Source: Ferrithrix thermotolerans DSM 19514 (GTDB lineage Bacteria; Actinomycetota; Acidimicrobiia; Acidimicrobiales; Ilumatobacteraceae). From it: DNA of 7,340 nucleotides. A program made the position numbers and the translations under genes. This document shows, piece after piece, positions 1 through 5,646 of this stretch. How positions within the stretch are numbered: the first letter of the stretch is position 1; the number at the start of each line of letters is the position of its first letter. The stretch covers positions 1 through 7,340 of the forward strand of contig CAMAQQ010000059.1 in the NCBI GenBank assembly GCA_945860575.1, read 5' to 3'. A model generated the notes under the pieces. It was given only the letters and a program-made list of their open reading frames with translations. It had not been told where the DNA came from and made no database searches.

Positions 1-974
1 CCGTTATAAAGGTAAGAGTTGTATGGCGAATCAATCGCCTTTAACTCGGTGAACGAAGCATTTTCTGGCGAGTTGTAATAAAGAGTTGCATCAATTTGCA
101 GTGGCATTCCGCGTTCGAGGCGATTATAAATTACGCGCGAAATTTTGCCGCGATCAATTTCAAGTTTCGCTTCTCGTTCGATGATTGAAGCAATGATCAA
201 TATTTGATATGGCGATTTTCCAACTTTCGCTTGTGAGTCTTCGATCCCTTCTTGTTTTCCGACTCGCTCCATTAGTCTCAGCATTCTGTCCAACACGCTT
301 GCCACAGATTCATTTCCTGAAACTTGATAAGTATCAGGAAACAAAAGTCCTTCAAATCGATACGGCACCAAGTCAAGTGATGCCATATTTTTCGGGAAGT
401 ATTCAGACGTCAGCAGTTCATTAGTCATTGCTTCGTAGAAACTTTGTGCCGTAATTCGAGTTGTCTTATCTTCGATTCTTTGTGCAATTTGCTTGATTGT
501 AAAACCCTCGGGGAAAGTAACTTTCGTAAAAGTAATAGAAGGACTCTTGTTTAACTTCTTCATGATTTCACCAATATGTTCGCGTTTAATCAACGAAAAA
601 TAACCAGGTTGAAGATCAATCCCGCCTTTTCGTTCTGCGTACCAACGAAACACACTCGCATTCACAATGAAACCCTCTTGTTCGAGACGCTTGCTCACAG
701 TGATCAAAGAGTCACCTTGGTTGACGGTGAAATTTGTCGCCAACGGTTTGCCACTTGACACTTCATCTGGCGGGTTTACCTGCCGCAGATACCACATGGC
801 AGTGCCACCCACTGACAACACGACCGTCATTACGACTGAAAGTGCAATCAATACCGTGCGTGAATCTGGCCGCACATCTCGTGGTTGTGTTTCGAATTCG
901 CTGGCGAGCCATGCGTCGTGATCATCCCACGGGTCTTCTCGCCAAGCATTGCGTTCGCCAGAATCGCGTTTCAT
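1..974 (-). CDS. mltG: Endolytic murein transglycosylase MltG (YceG family), C-terminus cut by window edge
   Basis: MltG is an inner-membrane lytic transglycosylase that cuts nascent peptidoglycan strands on the outer face of the membrane and is thought to set glycan strand length. The first 324 residues are visible. Residues 1-40 are a charged, presumably cytosolic tail with W11, W16 and W22. About 41-63 is one hydrophobic transmembrane helix. About 80-150 looks like the LysM-like region (FTVNQGDSLITVSKRLEQEG). Then come family motifs FPEGFT (154-159), EGLLFPDTY (208-216), ASIIERE (262-268), YNRLERGMPLQIDAT (283-297) and SPYNSY (316-321). E266 aligns with the catalytic Glu of the family (E218 in E. 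coli). The missing end should hold the 'GLPPGPI' segment and about 50 residues. The ATG overlaps the ruvX stop (ATGA) without a well-placed Shine-Dalgarno, so translation is probably coupled to ruvX. Identification is secure from the motifs. Confidence 0.95.
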   Translation of the reverse strand, partial: MKRDSGERNAWREDPWDDHDAWLASEFETQPRDVRPDSRTVLIALSVVMTVVLSVGGTAMWYLRQVNPPDEVSSGKPLATNFTVNQGDSLITVSKRLEQEGFIVNASVFRWYAERKGGIDLQPGYFSLIKREHIGEIMKKLNKSPSITFTKVTFPEGFTIKQIAQRIEDKTTRITAQSFYEAMTNELLTSEYFPKNMASLDLVPYRFEGLLFPDTYQVSGNESVASVLDRMLRLMERVGKQEGIEDSQAKVGKSPYQILIIASIIEREAKLEIDRGKISRVIYNRLERGMPLQIDATLYYNSPENASFTELKAIDSPYNSYLYN

Positions 975-1396
975 CTCTTAATTCGATCCACATGGTCAAG
1001 CCAACCCTGCAACATCACCGCTGCTGCAATTTTGTCGACAACTTTTCGCCGAGCCTGTGCGTTCATATTTGCTTCGATCATCGACTCATTGGCAGTCTTG
1101 GTCGTCAAGCGTTCATCGTGCGAATGCACCGGCACCGTCAAAGATTTTGTCATTTCTTTTATTTCATCCAGCGCCAATCGTGCAGCCGGACCTACGGCTC
1201 CGGTCAAAGTCAGTGGCAAACCAACTACAACACATTCGGCTTCATATTCGTCGATGATCTCTTGAATTTTTTTATGATCTTGCGAATGACTCGACCCGCG
1301 CGCAATGACCACCAAAGGCGAAGCAATTGTCCCACTTGAGTCGCTGACTGCAATACCGATTCGCTTGCTTCCGAGGTCGACCCCGACACTGCGCAT
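971..1396 (-). CDS. ruvX: RuvX/YqgF-family RNase H-fold nuclease (putative pre-16S rRNA nuclease)
   Basis: A 141-residue protein of the YqgF/RuvX family, cytosolic, related in fold to RuvC and RNase H. Family members are implicated in maturing the 16S rRNA 5' end and, in some bacteria, in Holliday-junction processing. Visible motifs are VGVDLGSKRIGIAVSD (4-19, with acidic D7), VVVGLPLTLTGAVGPAA (56-72), HDERLTT (93-99, with E95) and VDKIAAAVMLQGWLD (120-134, with D121). D7, E95 and D121 make the expected acidic triad, so it looks catalytically intact. I chose the ATG at 1394-1396. A longer reading from 1462 would add 22 residues (MRHSTKHYNF...) that merely translate the end of alaS in another frame, and the family normally starts just before the DLG motif at about 140 residues. 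It lies 7 nt after alaS and overlaps mltG by 4 nt. No clear ribosome binding site is visible. Confidence 0.93.
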   Translation of the reverse strand: MRSVGVDLGSKRIGIAVSDSSGTIASPLVVIARGSSHSQDHKKIQEIIDEYEAECVVVGLPLTLTGAVGPAARLALDEIKEMTKSLTVPVHSHDERLTTKTANESMIEANMNAQARRKVVDKIAAAVMLQGWLDHVDRIKR

Positions 1397-1403
1397 CGCA
1401 GGT

Positions 1404-4037
1404 TTAGACAATCTCAGCCGCTGCGAGCATCGAAAGTTGTAGTGCTTCGTCGAGTGCCTCAACTATCTTTCCACCTGCAGTTGCGATATCGCCTTTGCCA
1501 CCGCCACCGCCACCGACCTTTTTCGCCGCTTGGGCTATCAAGTCACCCGCCGAAGTTTTGACCCCTGCGCCAGTCGCTGCCACTAATGCAACACCACCAG
1601 TCGGTGTGATGCCGCCCAATACGACGGCCTTAATCACTGCGTTCGCGCGCACGGCAATCGCCAGTTCTCTCAGATCGGCAGGTGCTAGGCCGTCAATACG
1701 TTCAACTACGACACCATTTTTGTTCTTTTTAATTATCTCACCTGCACGGGCTCTTGCTGATGCCGATCGCAGCGACTTGATTTCTTCGCCAAGTTCTTTG
1801 ACCTCGGCAATTTTGCGCGCGAGTGTTTCAATCAATGAATCTGCGTTCGTGCTCAACATCTCGCTTGCGACATTGACTTGATTAAGCAATGTTGAAACAT
1901 ACTCAACAGAATTCAAACCCGTAACTGCTTCAATACGACGCAAATTCGAGCCGATAGAACTCTCTTGAACTATCTTTATTAGCCCGATATCTCCTGTTGC
2001 CGAAACATGTGTGCCGCCACAAAGTTCGACTGAAGCACCTGCCTTTAAAACTCGCACGATTTCACCGTATTTATCGCCAAAAAACGCGATTGCACCTGCT
2101 GCGGTGGCTTCGTCCTTTGAAGTTTCATAAGCGTCAACTTTGGCGTTCGCCAACACTTGAGCATTGGCGATTTGTTCAATTTGCTCGACTTCTTGCGCCG
2201 ATAATTGCGCGTAGTGACTAAAGTCGAACCTCAATCGCTGTGGCGAAACTAGCGAACCTGCTTGCTTGACATGTTCGCCCAACACTTGGCGCAACGCATG
2301 ATGCAACAAGTGGGTCGCCGTATGATTCTTGCGCGTCGCATTGCGGGCGACCCCATCAATAGTCGCCGTGACCGACTCTCCGATTTTAATTTCACCTCGA
2401 GTTAGTTTGCCAACATGTTTTCGCAATCCCGGTAATGCAAAAACTGTGTCAGTAATTTTGATCTCACCAGTTGGTGTGCTCAGCGTTCCGCTGTCGCCGA
2501 CCTGTCCACCGCTTTCGGCATAAAAAGGAGTGACGTCCAGAAAAATTTCAAGTTCAGAATCACCAGCATCAACAATCGCCAAAACTTTTGACGAACACGA
2601 ATCTTGCGAGTAGCCGACGAAATTCGTCTGTCCGTTTTTGTCAAGAATCTCGCGATAAACCAATAGTTGATCGTCGACAGTTTGCGCTCCTTTGCGCGCC
2701 GACTTGGCGCGGGTTCTTTGCGCATTCATCTCGACATCAAACCCTGCAACATCAACAACAACATTGCGTTCTGATGCAATCTCCTGGGTCAACTCGAGCG
2801 GAAACCCATAGGTGTCGTGCAACAAGAATGCACTCGAACCACTTAACGGCAAAGATTTTTTAGTTTTCTTTGCGTCCTTGTCGATTGACTCAAACTCAGT
2901 CTCAAGAATTGTTAGCCCGTTCTTAAGTGTCTGCCTGAAACTTTCTTCTTCCTTTGTCAAGACGCCCAGAATAAAATCTTTGTTGGTGCGCAATGTCGGG
3001 TGCGCCTCGCCCATTACTTCGATCGCCGTCTCAACGAGTTTAGGCATCACCAACTTTTCGGTCCCGAGCAAATATGCATGGCGCACAGCCCGACGAAAAA
3101 TTCGCCGAAGCACATATCCGCGACCTTCATTCGACGGAAACACGCCGTCATTAACCAACATCGTCGACGACCGTGCATGTTCGGCGAGCACACGCAACGA
3201 AAAACTCGCGCGATCTTCGTAGTCGCCAACTTTATATTTTTGAGATGTAACAGACTGTGCCTGCTCAATCAGCGGAAACAACACATCTGTCTCCCAGATC
3301 GAATCTTTGCCCTGTTTAAGTGCGAGAATTCTTTCAAGTCCTGCGCCGGTATCGATCGATGGTTTCGGCAACGGTGTGCGCGACCCATCGGCGGCCTGAT
3401 TGAACTGCATGAACACGAGGTTCCAGAATTCTAAAAATCGATCACCCTTGGGATCATTGAGTGGCCCACCATCAGGGCCGAACGCCGGACCGCGATCAAT
3501 GTGTATCTCAGAACATGGGCCGCACGGGCCAGTGTCACCCATCTGCCAAAAATTATCTGCGTCTCCGAGCCGCTGAATTCGATTCATCGGCACACCGACT
3601 TGGTCGTGCCAGATTTGTTCCGCCTCATCGTCACTTTCGTGCACCGTTATCCACAGTTGGTCACCGTCAAAACCAAATACCTCGGTTACCAACTCCCAAC
3701 TCCAAGGAATTGCATCAGATTTGAAATAGTCGCCAAAACTAAAGTTGCCGAGCATTTCAAAAAATACACAATGGCGTTTTGTTCGACCAACATCGTCAAG
3801 GTCGTTGTGTTTGCCGCCTGCTCGAGCGCACTTTTGAACACTCACCGCCCGTTTATACGGCGGTACCTCATCTCCGACGAAGTACGGCTTGAAAGGCACC
3901 ATGCCTGCAACCGTGAACAACACGGTCGGGTCGTGAGGTATCAGACTTGCTGAGTCGACTTTTGTATGACCCCGCTCGGCAAAGAAACCAGTAAACGCAT
4001 TGCGTAGATCGTTTGCACTACGAATTTCGGAGGCCAT
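1404..4037 (-). CDS. alaS: Alanine--tRNA ligase (AlaRS), complete
   Basis: Class II aminoacyl-tRNA synthetase that joins alanine to tRNA-Ala in the cytosol and clears mischarged Ser/Gly. The 877 residues are the normal full length. The catalytic core (about 1-250) includes FTVAGMVPFKPYF (41-53), FFEMLGNFSFGDYFK (92-106), TGPCGPCSEIH (169-179) and class II motif 3, GAGLERI (231-237). The tRNA-binding region contains FPSNEGRGYVLRRIFRRAVRH (300-320). The editing domain keeps its metal-binding set, HTATH (H572, H576) and CGGTH (C673, H677). A predicted coiled coil spans about 734-770. The C-Ala domain ends the protein with a glycine-rich loop (842-847, then KGDIATAGG). All key residues are present, so it should be active and edit. 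The ATG is set by the normal N-terminus (NDLRNAFTGFFAERGH). There is no Shine-Dalgarno before it; an imperfect palindrome occupies that place. ruvX follows after 7 nt. Confidence 0.98.
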   Translation of the reverse strand: MASEIRSANDLRNAFTGFFAERGHTKVDSASLIPHDPTVLFTVAGMVPFKPYFVGDEVPPYKRAVSVQKCARAGGKHNDLDDVGRTKRHCVFFEMLGNFSFGDYFKSDAIPWSWELVTEVFGFDGDQLWITVHESDDEAEQIWHDQVGVPMNRIQRLGDADNFWQMGDTGPCGPCSEIHIDRGPAFGPDGGPLNDPKGDRFLEFWNLVFMQFNQAADGSRTPLPKPSIDTGAGLERILALKQGKDSIWETDVLFPLIEQAQSVTSQKYKVGDYEDRASFSLRVLAEHARSSTMLVNDGVFPSNEGRGYVLRRIFRRAVRHAYLLGTEKLVMPKLVETAIEVMGEAHPTLRTNKDFILGVLTKEEESFRQTLKNGLTILETEFESIDKDAKKTKKSLPLSGSSAFLLHDTYGFPLELTQEIASERNVVVDVAGFDVEMNAQRTRAKSARKGAQTVDDQLLVYREILDKNGQTNFVGYSQDSCSSKVLAIVDAGDSELEIFLDVTPFYAESGGQVGDSGTLSTPTGEIKITDTVFALPGLRKHVGKLTRGEIKIGESVTATIDGVARNATRKNHTATHLLHHALRQVLGEHVKQAGSLVSPQRLRFDFSHYAQLSAQEVEQIEQIANAQVLANAKVDAYETSKDEATAAGAIAFFGDKYGEIVRVLKAGASVELCGGTHVSATGDIGLIKIVQESSIGSNLRRIEAVTGLNSVEYVSTLLNQVNVASEMLSTNADSLIETLARKIAEVKELGEEIKSLRSASARARAGEIIKKNKNGVVVERIDGLAPADLRELAIAVRANAVIKAVVLGGITPTGGVALVAATGAGVKTSAGDLIAQAAKKVGGGGGGKGDIATAGGKIVEALDEALQLSMLAAAEIV
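1498..1515. repeat. Three perfect tandem copies of a 6-nt unit inside alaS
   Basis: The plus strand reads CCACCG three times in a row. On the coding strand this is alternating GGT and GGC codons for the six-glycine loop of the AlaRS C-Ala domain (residues 842-847). Glycine runs here are normal in the family, so the repeat probably follows from protein sequence. A slippage of one unit would add or remove two glycines without shifting the frame. Confidence 0.85.
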
Positions 4038-4061
4038 ACACGACGAGTCTACTCTTCGTGT
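4038..4061 (-). repeat. 24-nt imperfect palindrome abutting the alaS start codon
   Basis: The arms 4038-4048 and 4051-4061 are inverted repeats with 10 of 11 positions paired; the one mismatch is 4044 against 4055. In the minus-strand transcript the arms would fold into an outer 6-bp stem, an A-G mismatch, and 3 to 4 inner pairs around a tight loop. The last base of the palindrome is directly 5' of the alaS ATG, so it covers the place where a Shine-Dalgarno would lie. It could act as an RNA hairpin that limits initiation or as a DNA operator. E. coli AlaRS is known to bind a palindrome at its own promoter, but any such role here is inference. There is no U-tract after it, so it does not look like a terminator. 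Confidence 0.6.
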
Positions 4062-4079
4062 CTAGCCGCTAACTGTCAA
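4046..4079 (-). promoter_or_regulatory. Possible alaS promoter elements (weak call)
   Basis: The 44-nt gap upstream of alaS carries a perfect TTGACA on the minus strand at 4074-4079, just after the stop codon of the preceding small gene. TAGACT lies at 4046-4051 and fits the key bases of a -10 box (TA..A..T pattern, 4 of 6). Their spacing is 22 nt, longer than the usual 16-19. With a 17-nt spacer the -10 would be AAGAGT (4051-4056), a poor match. TAGACT ends 8 nt before the ATG, which would suit a leaderless or nearly leaderless transcript, a common form in Actinomycetota. The spacing problem keeps this tentative; alaS may simply be read through from rarA. Confidence 0.3.
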
Positions 4080-4081
4080 GA

Positions 4082-4324
4082 TTAATTACGCGAATTGTCA
4101 AAAATCTTTGCGAGTTCTTCGTCGTCGAGACTCTCGCCCGACGTGACACCTTGCCACAAGGCGACAACATATTTTTTCAAGGCTGCAATCATGTCGGTCA
4201 TCGTGTCCGCAATATTTTCAGAGGAGAAGGCTTCCGAATCATCTTCAGCTTTTTTCTTCATGTAGTTGATACCAAACACGGCAGCGGCGGCACCCAGGCA
4301 AAACCAAAAAAGTCGCTTAGTCAT
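4082..4324 (-). CDS. Small membrane-anchored protein of unknown function between rarA and alaS (DUF6167-like)
   Basis: An 80-residue protein. It starts with a short basic stub (MTKR), then one hydrophobic helix at about residues 5-20 (FWFCLGAAAAVFGI), then a KKK cluster (23-25). An acidic, Ser-rich linker (26-40) and an amphipathic helix (about 38-61, ending ALKKYVVALWQG) follow, and the tail is acidic (SLDDEELAKIF). There is no cleavage site or lipobox, so it is probably a single-pass inner-membrane protein. Actinobacterial genomes often carry a short membrane protein at this spot, and the opening (basic residues, F-W, G-A-A-A) resembles the DUF6167 family; that assignment is from memory and not tested. 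Its ATG overlaps the rarA stop (ATGA), and it has the only good Shine-Dalgarno in the window, which supports real translation. Function is unknown. Confidence 0.85.
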   Translation of the reverse strand: MTKRLFWFCLGAAAAVFGINYMKKKAEDDSEAFSSENIADTMTDMIAALKKYVVALWQGVTSGESLDDEELAKIFDNSRN

Positions 4325-5646
4325 TTTTTATCCTTTTCGTTTGTTGTATCAAGTTGTTGTTCAATTCGTTCGGCGATCTCGGCTTCTAAACCATGATCGC
4401 TTGGCGTGTAGTAACTAGTCTGCCTAGAAATTGAACCATTTGCTTCGTCTGGCAAGTATTGCTGCGAAACCCAACCCCTTGGGTCGTCGTGCGGGTAGAT
4501 ATATCCGACACCGTGACCGAACTCTTTGGCTGCTTCATAGTGACCATCGCGTAAATGTGCAGGCACTTCGCTAGAAACGCCCTTGCGAACATCCTCGCGC
4601 GCAGACCAAATCGCCAGAGCGACCCGATTGCTTTTCGGTGCGGTCGCCAGATAAACGACAGCCTGGGCCAAATTTAGTTGCGCCTCCGGCAGACCAACGT
4701 GCTCAAGTGCAGTCGCCGCGGCGACCGCAACGACCAATGCATTTGGGTCGGCCATACCAACATCTTCGCTGGCCAAAATAACCAAACGGCGTGCAATAAA
4801 TTTTGCGTCATCACCAGACTCAAGCATTCGGGCCAGCCAAAACAATCCAGCTTGCGGATCAGACCCACGAATACTTTTGATGAACGCCGAAACAACGTCG
4901 TAGTGATCGTCGCGACCGTATCGCAATGCACTGACTCCCAATGCCGCGTCAACATGACTAGTGGTCAGCGTCTCATTTTTTTCGGAGGCCAGCGCACACG
5001 CGACTTCAAGTGCAGTCAGCGCTTGACGAGCATCACCACCACAACGATTCGCCAGTGCATCAAGCGCGTCTGTCTCTACTCTTACGCCTTCTGCAACCGC
5101 ACCGCGATCAAGCAATATTCTCACATCTTCAACCAACAAAGGTTCGAGTCGAAATAAAGTGCTGCGACTTCGAAGCGGAGAATTAATCTCGAAATACGGG
5201 TTCTCGGTTGTTGCACCAATCAAAGTGATCACACCACTTTCAACAGACGGCAAGAGGGCGTCTTGTTGCGAGGTTGAAAACCGATGAATTTCATCGATGA
5301 AAACGATCGTGCCTTTGCCGAATTGACCGAGGCGGTCGGCGGCCCGCTCTATTGATTCACGAACATCTTTAACACCGGCACTGACTGCAGAGAGTCTTTC
5401 GAAATATCTCTGAGTTGTAAGCGCGACAACCTCGGCGAGAGTTGTTTTACCGGTGCCCGGAGGTCCCCAAAAAATCACCGACGAAAGCCGATCAGCTTCG
5501 ATTAGCACTCGCAGCGGCGAACCTTTTGCAACCAAATGCTTCTGACCAACGATTTCATCAAGCGTTCGCGGACGCATTCGCGCCGCTAAAGGCGCTTGGG
5601 CTCTCAGGCGTTCAGTCGCTGCGGCACTGAACAGATCGTCTTTCAT
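4321..5646 (-). CDS. rarA: Replication-associated recombination protein A (RarA/MgsA), AAA+ ATPase
   Basis: RarA (MgsA, homologue of eukaryotic WRNIP1/Mgs1) is a cytosolic clamp-loader-like AAA+ ATPase that works at stalled replication forks and binds SSB. The 441 residues match the family's usual length. Visible parts are the N-terminal PLAARMRPRTLDEIVGQKHL (19-38), Walker A GPPGTGKTT (61-69), Walker B IVFIDEIHRF (114-123), sensor 1 GATTENP (144-150), SPLRSRS (156-162) with the likely arginine finger, and sensor 2 GGDARQAL (203-210). The C-terminal oligomerisation domain holds ASEDVGMADP (292-301), a conserved NLAQAVVYLATAPKSN stretch (325-340) and GYIYPHDDPRGWVSQQYLP (381-399). All ATPase residues are present. 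The start codon overlaps the aspS stop (ATGA) and its stop overlaps the next gene (ATGA). No Shine-Dalgarno is seen before its ATG, so it is probably coupled to aspS translation. Confidence 0.97.
   Translation of the reverse strand: MKDDLFSAAATERLRAQAPLAARMRPRTLDEIVGQKHLVAKGSPLRVLIEADRLSSVIFWGPPGTGKTTLAEVVALTTQRYFERLSAVSAGVKDVRESIERAADRLGQFGKGTIVFIDEIHRFSTSQQDALLPSVESGVITLIGATTENPYFEINSPLRSRSTLFRLEPLLVEDVRILLDRGAVAEGVRVETDALDALANRCGGDARQALTALEVACALASEKNETLTTSHVDAALGVSALRYGRDDHYDVVSAFIKSIRGSDPQAGLFWLARMLESGDDAKFIARRLVILASEDVGMADPNALVVAVAAATALEHVGLPEAQLNLAQAVVYLATAPKSNRVALAIWSAREDVRKGVSSEVPAHLRDGHYEAAKEFGHGVGYIYPHDDPRGWVSQQYLPDEANGSISRQTSYYTPSDHGLEAEIAERIEQQLDTTNEKDKK
4331..4337 (-). promoter_or_regulatory. 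Shine-Dalgarno of the small membrane protein gene
   Basis: AAAAGGA on the minus strand, 6 nt before the ATG at 4322-4324, within the last codons of rarA. It is well placed and supports this start. None of the other four visible start codons has a comparable motif. Confidence 0.7.

Noticed and set aside
734..1339. Plus-strand open frame of 201 codons
   Set aside because: It lies antisense to mltG and ruvX, both of which have clear family motifs. Its product has no recognisable domain and an improbable Cys/His/Arg-rich composition.
1397..1462. Upstream ATG of ruvX adding 22 residues
   Set aside because: The extension lies inside the alaS end in another frame, is not family-like, and gives a longer overlap. 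The ATG at 1396 gives the normal family N-terminus.
1495..1881. Plus-strand open frame starting with a proline run
   Set aside because: The proline run is the antisense reading of the AlaRS glycine loop, and the frame lies wholly within alaS.
4678..5157. Plus-strand open frame of 159 codons
   Set aside because: Antisense to the rarA C-terminal and central regions, with no domain, no start signal and shadow-like composition.
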